64,000 nucleotides of DNA from Streptomyces noursei ATCC 11455 (GCF_001704275.1 NZ_CP011533.1:3534001-3598000); one strand, 5' to 3'; positions 35,050 to 43,061 are shown, counted from the stretch's first letter. Translations and numbers: made by a program. The notes: generated from the letters alone by a model not told the origin.

Positions 35050-36198
35050 ATGCATCCGATGCTCAAGCCCGCGCTGCGGCGCGGCTGGCGGGACCGGGAG
35101 ACGGTGCGGTTCGGCGTGGCTCCGGCCCATGCGCGGGTGGTCGGGCCGCTCGACCTCGCGACGGGCTGCTTCATGGAGCTGATCGACGGCACCCGCTCGC
35201 TGGCACAACTGGTCGACGAGGCCGTGGCGCTGGACGTCCCGCCGGAGCGGGCGCGCGGGGTGGTGGCGCGGCTCGGCGCGGCAGGGCTGCTGGAGGCGCC
35301 GGCGGATGAGGGGCCGTCGGACGGCGCCGTGCGGGCGGACGGCCCGGCGGTCGAGCGGCTGCGGGCGGATCTGGCCGCGCTGGCGGTGCGGCAGCGCGGA
35401 GGGGCCGCGGGGCCGCTCGCGCAGATGGCGGCACGACGGTCGGTCCGGGTCAAGGTGAAGGGCGCGGGGCGGGTGGGCGCCCAGATCGCGGCGTTGCTGG
35501 CGGCGTCGGGGATCGGCCGGGTGGACGCGGTGGACGGCGGCACGGTCGCACCGTGGGACGTCGTCCCTGGCGGGCCAGCGGCCGGTGAGATCGGCGAGCG
35601 GCGGGGCGACGCCGCGCGCCGGCTGGTCCGGGAGTCCTCGCCGTGGAGCCGCCGGCCGCGGCCGGGCGCCCCCGTCACCGAGTCCGGCGAGCCCGGCATC
35701 TCGCTCCTGGTGCTCGCCCCGCGCGACGGCCTCGGTGCCTACGCTCCCGATCCGGTGCTCGCCGAGCCGCTGCTCGCCGCGGGCATCCCGCACCTCTACG
35801 CGGGTGTGCTGGAGGGCACCGGAGTGGTGGGCCCGCTGGTGGTGCCCGGCGTCTCGGCCTGCGCCGGCTGCGACGAACTCCGGCGCACGGACGCGGAACC
35901 AGCCTGGCCGCGCCTGCTCGCGCAGTGGCGCTCGGGGCGCGGCACACCGGCGGTGCCGGCCTGTGACGCCTCGCTGGCGACGGCGGTCGCCGGGCTCGCC
36001 GCCATCCAGGCGCTGGCGTTCCTCGACGGCGAGCCGTCGCCGTGCACGGGGGCGCGGATGGAGCTCCCCCTGCCGTGCGCGAGCGCCCGGACGGTGCGGA
36101 TCGCCCCGCATCCCGACTGCGGCTGCGGGGCCGCCGCCGTACGGGGAGCGGCGGACGCCTCGGTTCCGCGGCCGCGACACGCAACAATGACGGGGTAA
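35050..36198 (+). CDS. ThiF/E1-like protein related to RiPP cyclodehydratase leader-binding proteins
   Basis: 382 residues. An N-terminal ~80-residue region (MLKPALRRGWRDRETVRFGV, ELIDGTRSLAQLVDEAV) looks like the peptide-docking domain of cyclodehydratase partner proteins. A Rossmann-like E1 fold follows (VKVKGAGRVGAQIAALLAAS, DAVDGGTVAPWDVVPGG). Zinc-type cysteines are in SACAGCDELRR and PHPDCGCG. The GxGxxG motif is the degenerate GAGRVG, and the E1 adenylation Arg/Asp motifs are not clear. No precursor peptide or YcaO gene is visible nearby, so its substrate is unknown. The ATG at 35050 follows a GGGGGGCGG stretch. The ABC1 kinase gene follows on the same strand. Confidence 0.8.
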   Translation: MHPMLKPALRRGWRDRETVRFGVAPAHARVVGPLDLATGCFMELIDGTRSLAQLVDEAVALDVPPERARGVVARLGAAGLLEAPADEGPSDGAVRADGPAVERLRADLAALAVRQRGGAAGPLAQMAARRSVRVKVKGAGRVGAQIAALLAASGIGRVDAVDGGTVAPWDVVPGGPAAGEIGERRGDAARRLVRESSPWSRRPRPGAPVTESGEPGISLLVLAPRDGLGAYAPDPVLAEPLLAAGIPHLYAGVLEGTGVVGPLVVPGVSACAGCDELRRTDAEPAWPRLLAQWRSGRGTPAVPACDASLATAVAGLAAIQALAFLDGEPSPCTGARMELPLPCASARTVRIAPHPDCGCGAAAVRGAADASVPRPRHATMTG

Positions 36199-36232
36199 CC
36201 CCGGTAGGGGACGGTGTGAGTTGGAGGGGCGC

Positions 36233-37651
36233 ATGTCTGATCTTCCCCGCAAGGCGGTCACCCGGACCGCCAAGCTGGCCGCGCTGCCACTGGGGTTCGC
36301 CGGCCGTGCCACCTGGAGCCTGGGCAAACGGCTCGGCGGCAGATCCGCCGAGATCGTCGGCCGGGAGCTCCAACAGCGCACCGCGGAGCAGCTCTTCAAG
36401 GTGCTCGGCGAGCTGAAGGGCGGTGCGATGAAGTTCGGTCAGGCACTGTCCGTCTTCGAGTCGGCACTGCCGGAGGAGGTCGCCGGTCCCTACCGCGCGG
36501 CCCTGACGAAGCTCCAGGAAGCGGCGCCGCCGATGCCGACGAGCACCGTGCACGCCGTGCTGGCCGAGCGGCTCGGCGCGGACTGGCGGGAACTGTTCGA
36601 GGAGTTCGAGGACAAGCCGTCCGCGGCGGCGTCGATCGGGCAGGTGCACCGGGCGGTGTGGCACGACGGCCGGGAGGTGGCCGTCAAGGTGCAGTACCCG
36701 GGGGCGGGCCCGGCTCTGCTGTCGGACCTGACGCAGCTCAGCCGGTTCGCGCGGCTGCTCGGACCGCTGATCCCGGGCATGGACATCAAGCCGCTCATCA
36801 CCGAGCTGCGCGACCGGGTCTCGGAGGAACTGGACTACGCCCTGGAGGCCGAGGCCCAGCAGGCGCACGCAACGGAGTTCACCGGCGATCCGGACGTGGT
36901 GGTACCGGCCGTGGTGCACCAGAGCGACCAGGTGCTGGTGACGGAGTGGCTGGAGGGGGTGCCGCTGTCGGAGGTGATCGCCGACGGCACCGAGGAGCAG
37001 CGCGACCGCGCCGGCCAGTTGCTGGCGCACTTCCTCTTCTCCGGTCCCGCGCGCACGGGCCTGCTGCACGCCGACCCGCACCCGGGCAACTTCCGGCTGT
37101 TGCCCGGGGAGGAGCCGGACGGTCCGGTGTCGCAGTGGCGGCTGGGCGTGCTGGACTTCGGCACGGTCGACCGGCTGCCCGGCGGGCTGCCGCCGACGAT
37201 CGGCACCTCGCTGCGGATGGCCCTGGACGGCGAGGCGGACGCGGTCTACCGCATGCTGTGCGAGGAGGGCTTCGTCAAGGAGTCCATCGAGCTGGATCCG
37301 GACACGGTGCTGGAGTACCTGCTGCCGATCATCGAGCCCGCGCAGGTGGAGGCGTTCACCTTCACCCGGGGCTGGATGCGCCGCCAGGCGACCCGGATCG
37401 GCGACCCGCGCTCCCCCGCGCACCAGTTGGGCAAGCAGCTCAATCTGCCGCCCTCCTACCTCCTGATACACCGTGTGACGTTGAGCACTATCGGGGTGCT
37501 GTGCCAGCTGGGTGCCACGGTGCGGCTGCGCGACGAGCTGGCGGCGTGGATGCCGGGCTTCCTGCCGGAGGACGCGGCCGAGGAGGAAGCGGGCGCGGAC
37601 GAGCCGGGCGCGGAGAGTTCCACCGGGGACCCGGCGGAGAGTCCGGCCTGA
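36233..37651 (+). CDS. ABC1/UbiB (AarF) atypical kinase
   Basis: 472 residues. Motifs of the ABC1 family in order: KGGAMKFGQALS (the KxGQ motif), AAASIGQVHRAV (the Ala-rich loop), VAVKVQYPG (nucleotide Lys), EELDYALEAEAQ, LLHADPHPGNF (catalytic loop) and LDFGTVDRLP (the DFG metal motif). It binds ATP and acts probably in quinone or lipid metabolism at the membrane; actinobacteria lack ubiquinone, so menaquinone is the plausible link. The ATG at 36233 has GGAGGGG upstream. The acidic tail is disordered. A homologous gene lies beside whiB7 in mycobacteria (from memory). Confidence 0.92.
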   Translation: MSDLPRKAVTRTAKLAALPLGFAGRATWSLGKRLGGRSAEIVGRELQQRTAEQLFKVLGELKGGAMKFGQALSVFESALPEEVAGPYRAALTKLQEAAPPMPTSTVHAVLAERLGADWRELFEEFEDKPSAAASIGQVHRAVWHDGREVAVKVQYPGAGPALLSDLTQLSRFARLLGPLIPGMDIKPLITELRDRVSEELDYALEAEAQQAHATEFTGDPDVVVPAVVHQSDQVLVTEWLEGVPLSEVIADGTEEQRDRAGQLLAHFLFSGPARTGLLHADPHPGNFRLLPGEEPDGPVSQWRLGVLDFGTVDRLPGGLPPTIGTSLRMALDGEADAVYRMLCEEGFVKESIELDPDTVLEYLLPIIEPAQVEAFTFTRGWMRRQATRIGDPRSPAHQLGKQLNLPPSYLLIHRVTLSTIGVLCQLGATVRLRDELAAWMPGFLPEDAAEEEAGADEPGAESSTGDPAESPA

Positions 37652-37654
37652 CCG

Positions 37655-37855
37655 TCACCACCAGCTGGAGTCCAGCCGGCCCTCGATGGCACGGATGTTG
37701 TCCCGGGCGCAGCGGTCGCAGAAGTACCGGCGCTCGCCGTTCTCGACCGAGCAGGTCCAGGTCGGCGGGGCGCCCTCGGCCACCGCGCCGCATCGCGCGC
37801 AGACCGTGCCGTCGGGGGTCAACCCCGCCTGTTGATGCGTCTTCTGGTCCACCAT
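37655..37855 (-). CDS. Small zinc-ribbon protein
   Basis: 66 residues. Two CxxC pairs (TVCARCGAV and FCDRCARDN), with the expected spacing, form a zinc ribbon, and a Trp-rich segment (PTWTCSVENGERRYF) lies between them. ATG 37855 (MVDQKTHQQ) was preferred over 37894. The stop is four bases from the stop of the convergent ABC1 kinase gene. Function unknown. Confidence 0.75.
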   Translation of the reverse strand: MVDQKTHQQAGLTPDGTVCARCGAVAEGAPPTWTCSVENGERRYFCDRCARDNIRAIEGRLDSSWW

Positions 37856-37968
37856 CCGACGATATCCCCGCAGGCCCCGCGAATCGGGGCGCAACGCAGC
37901 ACGGGGCCCGTCCTGTCGGACGGACCCCGTGGTGACGATGGATCAGTGTGCGGTGCGGGTGTGCCCGG

Positions 37969-38286
37969 TCACTGCATCACGGCCATGGCCAGCGCCCGCC
38001 GGGCGCGCAGCGACGCGCGCTCGGCGCGCCGCTGCATCCGCCGCGCGGCGGCGAGCCGATGTCCCCTGCGTTGGGACTCGGCTTCCTGCAGGCGTTGTTC
38101 CACATGGGCCCTGGCCAGGGCTTCTGGCATGAGTTGCATGGCGAGGTTCCTGTTCTGGCGCGACTCGAGGGCGCCGAAGTTCGCGGGAGCGGTGGTCTCG
38201 GTGAAAGTCGGGTTCATCGTGGGGTCCTGCTTCTGGGGGTCCCGGGTGACGGGACGGTCGATCGTTCCTGTGCGGGCGGTGTTCAT
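37969..38286 (-). CDS. Small basic protein co-translated with wblC
   Basis: 105 residues, rich in Arg, Ala and Gln, with a long predicted amphipathic helix (AQAEAESQRRGHRL-type stretch: LARAHVEQRLQEAESQRR and LRARRALAMAVM). The ATG (38286-38284) overlaps the wblC TGA as ATGA, so expression should follow WblC. No domain recognised. A role in the WblC resistance response is inferred from the operon only. Confidence 0.7.
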   Translation of the reverse strand: MNTARTGTIDRPVTRDPQKQDPTMNPTFTETTAPANFGALESRQNRNLAMQLMPEALARAHVEQRLQEAESQRRGHRLAAARRMQRRAERASLRARRALAMAVMQ

Positions 38287-38633
38287 GCCACGACCGGGTT
38301 CTTGCGCGGACGGCCCCGCGGACGCTTGCGCGGCACGACGACGCCCTGGACGAAGAGCTCACCGCCCCAGACGCCCCACGGCTCGCGGCGGTCCTTGGCG
38401 CCGGCCAGGCACGCCTCACGCACCGGGCAGGTCTGGCACAGCGTCTTGGCGTACTCGACGTCGGCCGGGGACTCGGCGAAGAAGACCTCGGGGTCATAGG
38501 TGCGGCACGGTACGGCGGTGCCGAGGCGGTCGATCTCGTCGTCGAGCTCGGTGAGGGGCAACAAGGGGTTCTCCTGGAGGTCGGGCGGAGGGATCAGGTC
38601 GGTGGCGGACGGGGTGTGCGACTGGAGTTGCAC
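38283..38633 (-). CDS. wblC: WhiB-family regulator WblC (WhiB7)
   Basis: Iron-sulfur transcription regulator that switches on intrinsic antibiotic-resistance genes with the primary sigma factor. 116 residues. The four cluster cysteines are C43, C66, C69 and C75 (CQTCPVREAC), followed by the GVWGG turn (87-91). The C-terminal AT-hook RGRPR (106-110) is diagnostic of WhiB7/WblC. The GTG at 38633 was chosen; it stands ten bases after GAGG and lies downstream of the leader terminator. The ATG overlap to the next gene makes an operon. The ~550-base leader with its own ORF points to translation-coupled attenuation. Confidence 0.95.
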   Translation of the reverse strand: MQLQSHTPSATDLIPPPDLQENPLLPLTELDDEIDRLGTAVPCRTYDPEVFFAESPADVEYAKTLCQTCPVREACLAGAKDRREPWGVWGGELFVQGVVVPRKRPRGRPRKNPVVA

Positions 38634-38685
38634 GGTGGTGTGTTCCTCGTCTGTTCCGGCCCGGCTGGTGGCGGGCGCGTTGGGC

Positions 38686-38727
38686 AAAACAAAAGGACCG
38701 CGGATCCCGGTGTGGGTTCCGCGGCCC
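38686..38727 (-). terminator. Intrinsic terminator (attenuator) in the wblC leader
   Basis: On the minus strand a 14-bp stem (38727-38714 with 38708-38695, one G-U pair and one mismatch) with a five-base loop is followed by TTTTGTTTT (38694-38686). That T-tract is rare in this genome and makes a classical terminator 53 bases before the wblC start. A second perfect 7-bp hairpin (38741-38757) overlaps the uORF stop. Confidence 0.85.
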
Positions 38728-38740
38728 TGGAAGGTGCCGA

Positions 38741-38757
38741 CCTGATCGCCGATCAGG
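38741..38757 (-). promoter_or_regulatory. Leader hairpin overlapping the wblC uORF stop
   Basis: CCTGATC and GATCAGG form a perfect 7-bp stem with a three-base loop. The uORF TGA (38753-38755) lies inside it, so a terminating or stalled ribosome would open this stem. That could change whether the downstream terminator folds. The regulatory link is inference. Confidence 0.5.
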
Positions 38758-39079
38758 CTGGATCTCTCCAGGGTTCGAGGCCGCGGTAGGCCCACATGTC
38801 GTTCTGAGGCTGGTACTGCTCCCGGGATTCGGCACCATTGGCCGCCGTCGCGAAGGCGAAGGCATGCGCCGCCGTCGCTACTGCTGCCGCGGGTGCCTCG
38901 GTCGGTCGCGCGATGCGCTCGCTCGCCGTCAGGGAGGCGAGGGCGGCCGGACGCGCGACCTTGGTACCGGACAGGCGGCCGAGGCCGGACAGACCGGTGC
39001 CCAGGAGCGAGGTGCCGAGAGCGCAGGGGGCGACGACCGAGAGATCGGTCATTTTGTTGGTCTCGATGAAGCTGATCAC
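38753..39079 (-). CDS. Upstream leader ORF of wblC (regulatory uORF)
   Basis: 108 residues if started at GTG 39079, which follows GAGGAGG by eight bases; an internal ATG at 39052 (MTDLSVVAPCALG) gives 99. The sequence is Ala/Thr-rich in the middle (AAAVATAAHAFAFATAA) with no domain. It ends inside a small hairpin 26 bases before the wblC terminator. uORFs in front of wblC/whiB7 are established sensors: slowed translation lets RNA polymerase pass the terminator. This ORF has the place and ribosome-binding site for that role; its protein product may have no other function. Confidence 0.75.
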   Translation of the reverse strand: MISFIETNKMTDLSVVAPCALGTSLLGTGLSGLGRLSGTKVARPAALASLTASERIARPTEAPAAAVATAAHAFAFATAANGAESREQYQPQNDMWAYRGLEPWRDPA

Positions 39080-39190
39080 TGGGCTCGCCTCCTCTCGGCG
39101 TCTCGGGGACCGGGAAACCCGGTCCAGGGCGTTCAAGTACAGCACGGATTCATCGGATCTCGGAAGTTCCGTTGTTTCCGCTGCTTCCGA

Positions 39191-39230
39191 AGGCTATGGG
39201 GATGCGCTCCGCGCGCGCAAACTATTTTTC
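39191..39230 (-). promoter_or_regulatory. Candidate WblC-dependent promoter of wblC
   Basis: Minus-strand AT-rich GAAAAATAG (39230-39222) directly precedes TTGCGC (39220-39215, -35). After 18 bases comes TAGCCT (39196-39191, -10). An AT-rich block just before a weak -35 is the known WhiB7 target arrangement, suggesting autoregulation. It overlaps the last codons of uvrD2. Confidence 0.5.
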
Positions 39231-41456
39231 CGACGAGTTTTCCGCGCCGTCCTCGGACCCCTCCGCGACGGCGCTGCCGGGCTCCTCACCCGCGCAGATC
39301 GCCAGCACGTCGGCGCCGAAGCGGTCGAGCTTGCGACGGCCCACGCCGGGGATGACGGAGAGCTCCTCGGCGGCCGTCGGGACGACCTCGGCGATGGCCA
39401 TCAGGGTCTTGTCGGTGAAGACGCAGTAGGCGGGCTGACGGGTCCGGGCGGCCTGCTCGGCGCGCCAGTCCCGCAGCCGCTCGTAGAGCGCCTCGTCGAG
39501 CCCCGAGGGGCACTCCTCGCAGCGCATCAGCTTCATCTCGCCGGGGTCGGTCAGCGTGCGGTTGCAGACCCGGCAGCGGGCCGGGCTGCGGTGCGTCCGC
39601 CGGGGCCGGCCGGGGGCCGCCGAGGCGCTGCCGCCGCGCTCGACGCCGCCCCTGAGCACGCCCGCGCCGCCGCGGTGACCCGCCGCGCGGGAGCCGGGCC
39701 GGAGGCCGTCCAGGAAGCGGCTGGCGCTGCGCGAGGGCCGCCCGCCGGGCGAGCGGGCCAGCGACCAGGACAGCGCCAGGTGCCGCCGGGCCCGGGTGAT
39801 GCCGACGTAGAGCAGCCGGCGCTCCTCCTCGACCTGCTCGTCGGTGCGGGCGTGGTGGATCGGCAGCATGCCCTCGGTGAGGCCGACCAGGAACACCGCG
39901 TCCCACTCCAGGCCCTTGGCGGCGTGCAGCGAGGCGAGGGTGACGCCCTCGACGGTCGGGGCGTGCTGGGCGCCGGCCCGCTCGTCGAGTTCGGCGACGA
40001 GGTCGGCGAGGGTGGCCGTCGGCCGGGCCCGGGCGAAGTCCTCGGCGAGCCGCACCAGGGCGGCGAGCGACTCCCAGCGGTCGCGCGCGGCGCCGGAGCC
40101 GGCCGGCGGCCGGTCGGTCCAGCCCATGTCGCTGAGCACCGCCCGGACCTCGGAGGGCAGGCCGGTCGCGCCGGCGAGCAGGGTGTCGTTGCCGCCGAAG
40201 CGGGCCGCGCCGCGCAGCTTGGCGCCGGCCTCGCGCACCTCGGGCCGCTCGAAGAACCGCTCGGCGCCGCGCAGTTGGTAGGGCACCCCGGCGTCGGCGA
40301 GGGCCTGTTCGTAGACCTCGGACTGGGCGTTGATGCGGAACAGGACCGCGATCTCGCTCGCCGGGACGCCGGTGGCGATCAGGTCGCGGATCCGGCGGGC
40401 GGTGCCCTCGGCCTCGGCGGGCTCGTCGGCGTACTCGGTGAAGACCGGCTCGGTGTCCGGCTCGCGCTGCGAGATCAGCTCCAGGCGGTGCTCGGCGGCC
40501 CGGCCCCGGGCCCGGGAGAGCAGACCGTTGGCGAGGTGGACGACCTGGGGGGTGGAGCGGTAGTCGCGGACGAGCTTGACGACCGTGGCGTGCGGGCGGC
40601 GGACCCGGAAGTCGAGGAGGTGGTCCGGGGTGGCGCCGGTGAAGCTGTAGATGGTCTGGCTGGCGTCGCCGACCACGCACAGGCTGTCGCGGTCGCCCAG
40701 CCACAGCTCCAGCAACCGCTGCTGGAGCGGGCTGACGTCCTGGTACTCGTCGACGACGAAGTGCTGGTACTGGCTGCGGACCTGCTCGGCGATGTCGTGC
40801 CGGTCCTGGAGCACGCCGACCGTGAGCAGCAGCACGTCCTCGAAGTCGATGGTGCCGCGGTCGCGCTTGAGCTGCTCGTACGTGGCGTATATCTGGCCGA
40901 TCTCGGCGGGGTCGCGGGGTGCCTCGCGGCCGGCCTTGGCGGCCGCGGCCGGGTAGTCGGCCGGCACCGTCTGGGTCACCTTGGCCCACTCGACCTCGCC
41001 GGTGACGTCGCGCAGCTCGTTGCGGTCCAGGCGGAGGCGGCAGCGGGCGGCGGCCTCGGCGATCAGCGGGCCCTTGCGGTCCAGCAGCCGCGGCAGCTCG
41101 CCGCCGATCGCCCGGGGCCAGAAGAACTGGAGCTGGCGCAGGGCGGCGGAGTGGAAGGTGCGGGCCTGCACACCGGCCGCGCCGAGTTGCCGGAGCCGGC
41201 CGCGCATCTCGCCGGCCGCGCGGGCGGTGAAGGTGACGGCGAGCACACTGGCGGGCTGGAGGATCCCGGCCCGGACTCCGTAGGCGATGCGGTGGGTGAT
41301 CGCACGGGTCTTGCCGGTGCCGGCACCGGCCAGGACGCACACCGGTCCGTGCAGGGCGGTGGCGACCTCGCGCTGCTCGGGGTCGAGCCCGTCGAGCACC
41401 GCGTCGGCCGTCGCCGGAACCTGCGGGAAGAGAGTGGCGTCCGTTGCTGCTGTCAC
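39222..41456 (-). CDS. uvrD2: ATP-dependent DNA helicase UvrD2 with HRDC domain
   Basis: Superfamily 1A helicase, 744 residues from GTG 41456. Walker A is LAGAGTGKTRAI, motif II VVDEYQDVSP, motif III GDASQTIYSFTGA, motif V LASLHAAKGLEWD, and motif VI ERRLLYVGITRARR. After a Gly/Arg-rich linker comes the tetracysteine module (RCRVCNRTL and RCEECPSG) and an HRDC domain ending the protein; this combination defines UvrD2 of actinobacteria. In mycobacteria UvrD2 is essential. It is divergent from mycoredoxin. A longer frame to GTG 41648 would overlap the mycoredoxin promoter and is not favoured. Confidence 0.95.
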   Translation of the reverse strand: MTAATDATLFPQVPATADAVLDGLDPEQREVATALHGPVCVLAGAGTGKTRAITHRIAYGVRAGILQPASVLAVTFTARAAGEMRGRLRQLGAAGVQARTFHSAALRQLQFFWPRAIGGELPRLLDRKGPLIAEAAARCRLRLDRNELRDVTGEVEWAKVTQTVPADYPAAAAKAGREAPRDPAEIGQIYATYEQLKRDRGTIDFEDVLLLTVGVLQDRHDIAEQVRSQYQHFVVDEYQDVSPLQQRLLELWLGDRDSLCVVGDASQTIYSFTGATPDHLLDFRVRRPHATVVKLVRDYRSTPQVVHLANGLLSRARGRAAEHRLELISQREPDTEPVFTEYADEPAEAEGTARRIRDLIATGVPASEIAVLFRINAQSEVYEQALADAGVPYQLRGAERFFERPEVREAGAKLRGAARFGGNDTLLAGATGLPSEVRAVLSDMGWTDRPPAGSGAARDRWESLAALVRLAEDFARARPTATLADLVAELDERAGAQHAPTVEGVTLASLHAAKGLEWDAVFLVGLTEGMLPIHHARTDEQVEEERRLLYVGITRARRHLALSWSLARSPGGRPSRSASRFLDGLRPGSRAAGHRGGAGVLRGGVERGGSASAAPGRPRRTHRSPARCRVCNRTLTDPGEMKLMRCEECPSGLDEALYERLRDWRAEQAARTRQPAYCVFTDKTLMAIAEVVPTAAEELSVIPGVGRRKLDRFGADVLAICAGEEPGSAVAEGSEDGAENSSEK

Positions 41457-41579
41457 CCCGCCATGCTGCCAGGTCCGCGGGGGCACCCGGGAAAGCCGTC
41501 CACACCGGCCGGGGACCGGTCGTACCGGTGGGCCGGGCCGGGGACGGCGGCGGGCGCGGGCGAGCGCCGGTGGGCGGGC

Positions 41580-41606
41580 GGGAATGGTCCGGGCCCGGTG
41601 CGCGTT
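41580..41606 (+). promoter_or_regulatory. SigR promoter of mycoredoxin
   Basis: GGGAAT (41580-41585), 18 bases, then GTT (41604-41606): an exact match to the SigR consensus GGGAAT-N18-GTT. The start codon of mrx is 82 bases further, leaving a leader of about 75 bases. This gives direct sequence support for control by the sigR-rsrA system at 9.7-10.8 kb. Confidence 0.85.
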
Positions 41607-41687
41607 GTGAGGGACGGTGCCACGGCGTCGACTGGACGCGCGTGGCACATGATCACGAGAGAAACCGAGCTAAGGAGCGCGGGACGC

Positions 41688-41933
41688 ATGGCGGGCACTG
41701 TGACGATGTACAGCACGACCTGGTGCGGTTACTGCCGTCGGCTGAAGGGCCAGATGGACCGCGAGGGCATTGCCTACACCGAGATCAACATCGAGCAGGA
41801 CCCGGAGTCCGCGGCGTTCGTGGAGAAGGCCAACGGCGGCAACCAGACGGTGCCGACCGTGCTCTTCGCCGACGGCACGACGCTGACCAACCCGTCCCTG
41901 GCGCAGGTCAAGGAGAAGGTGGCCGCGGCCTGA
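41688..41933 (+). CDS. mrx1: Mycoredoxin (glutaredoxin-like)
   Basis: 81-residue glutaredoxin-fold protein that reduces mycothiol mixed disulfides with electrons from mycothiol. The active site is STTWCGYCRR (C13, C16), with the cis-Pro loop QTVPTVLF and the binding motif TLTNPSL. The ATG at 41688 has AAGGAG nine bases upstream. A perfect SigR promoter precedes it. It is divergent from uvrD2, the same arrangement as in mycobacteria (from memory). A strong two-way terminator separates it from nudC. Confidence 0.94.
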   Translation: MAGTVTMYSTTWCGYCRRLKGQMDREGIAYTEINIEQDPESAAFVEKANGGNQTVPTVLFADGTTLTNPSLAQVKEKVAAA

Positions 41934-42008
41934 GGGCCCGGCGCACCGCCGAAGCGGGACCGTCGGCCGGTCCGGTGAGGGAGCCGGCCGGCGGCCCCAT
42001 GCCGTGTT

Positions 42009-42044
42009 CGGCCCCGGCCGGGACGTCGTCCGCGGCCGGGGCCG
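42009..42044. terminator. Bidirectional terminator between mrx1 and nudC
   Basis: A perfect 12-bp GC stem (CGGCCCCGGCCG at 42009-42020 and its complement at 42033-42044) whose loop contains a further GGAC/GTCC pairing. It sits between convergent genes, six bases from the nudC stop. Confidence 0.75.
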
Positions 42045-42050
42045 AGGGAG

Positions 42051-42986
42051 TCAGGGCCGGGGCAGCGGCTTGCCGTACCACTGTTCGATGAGCCGTGCCG
42101 CGATGGAGATGCCGTACGGCGGGAGGACCTCGCCGGAGGCGAAGGCGGCGGTGAGGTCGTCCCGGGAGAACCACCGGGCCTCCTCGATCTCCTCGCCGTC
42201 CACCTGGATCTCGGAGGAGGTGGCGCGGGCCATGAAGCCCAGCATCAGGCTGGAGGGGAAGGGCCAGGGCTGGCTGGCGACGTACTCGACGTCGCCGACG
42301 ACGACGCCGGCCTCCTCATAGACCTCCCGGGCGACCGACTGCTCGATGGACTCGCCCGGTTCGACGAAGCCCGCGAGGGTGGAGAAGCGCCCCTCGGGCC
42401 AGTGGACCTGGCGGCCGAGCAGGGCGCGGTCCTGCTCGTCGGTGACGAGCATGATCACGGCCGGGTCGGTGCGCGGGTAGTGCTCGGCGCCACAGGCCGG
42501 GCAACGGCGGATGTGGCCGGCCGCCGCGATGACCGTCCGCTCGCCGCAGCGGGAGCAGAAGCGGTGCATCCGCTGCCAGTTCTCCAGGGCCACGGCGTGG
42601 ACGAGGAGGCCGGCGTCCCGGGGGGAGAGCAGCAGACCGGCCTCGCGGAGTCCGGCGGCGCGGGCGGACTGGTCCAGGCGGCCGGGCAGCGAGTCCTTCT
42701 GGAGGGCGAAGTAGCTGACCCCGTCCTCGTCGGTGCCGAGGTAGTAGCGGTGGGCCTCGGTCAGCGGCGCCTCAAAGGACGGCGTCATGATCAGTTCGGT
42801 GCGGCCGTCGGGGGTGTCGTCGATCAGCGCCTGGCCCCCGGACACGACGAAGACGCGCGTCGTCGGGTGGCTCCAGGCCGCCGCCAGCCATGCCTCGTCG
42901 AGACGGTGATGGGCGGAGCGGTCGATGCCGCTCGGCGCGCTGAAGGTGATCGGTCGGTCGGCCGTGCTGTCGGTCCAGGTGGTCAC
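42051..42986 (-). CDS. nudC: NADH pyrophosphatase NudC
   Basis: Nudix enzyme of 311 residues that cleaves NAD(H) and can remove NAD caps from RNA. The zinc ribbon RFCSRCGERT...RRCPACG is followed by EHYPRTDPAVIMLV, the Nudix box GFVEPGESIEQSVAREVYEEAG and the NudC signature SQPWPFPSSLM. GTG 42986 was preferred over the frame's TTG 42998, since GGGGGAG lies at proper distance. It converges with mrx1 and is downstream of the dipeptidase gene on the same strand (75-base gap). Confidence 0.94.
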   Translation of the reverse strand: MTTWTDSTADRPITFSAPSGIDRSAHHRLDEAWLAAAWSHPTTRVFVVSGGQALIDDTPDGRTELIMTPSFEAPLTEAHRYYLGTDEDGVSYFALQKDSLPGRLDQSARAAGLREAGLLLSPRDAGLLVHAVALENWQRMHRFCSRCGERTVIAAAGHIRRCPACGAEHYPRTDPAVIMLVTDEQDRALLGRQVHWPEGRFSTLAGFVEPGESIEQSVAREVYEEAGVVVGDVEYVASQPWPFPSSLMLGFMARATSSEIQVDGEEIEEARWFSRDDLTAAFASGEVLPPYGISIAARLIEQWYGKPLPRP

Positions 42987-43061
42987 TGCTGTTTCCAACT
43001 CCCCCTATGGCGTGGGTGATTGCTGCGTGCGGGCGCGGAGCGGTACGGCGGTGCGCGCGGG

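Noticed and set aside
34961..35182. 73-codon ORF with a good AGGAG before its ATG, overlapping the ThiF-like start
   Set aside because: It overlaps the ThiF-like coding region out of frame and the product is Arg/Gly/Ser-rich with no motif; considered as a RiPP precursor but without core-like composition.
41457..41648. Longer N-terminus for UvrD2 starting at GTG 41648
   Set aside because: The extra 64 residues are Arg/Pro-rich and would place the start beyond the mycoredoxin SigR promoter; GTG 41456 begins right before the conserved helicase sequence.
38838..41933. A frame of over 1000 codons antisense to uvrD2 and ending in mycoredoxin
   Set aside because: Only its last 81 codons (from ATG 41688) match a family; the rest is the shadow of uvrD2.
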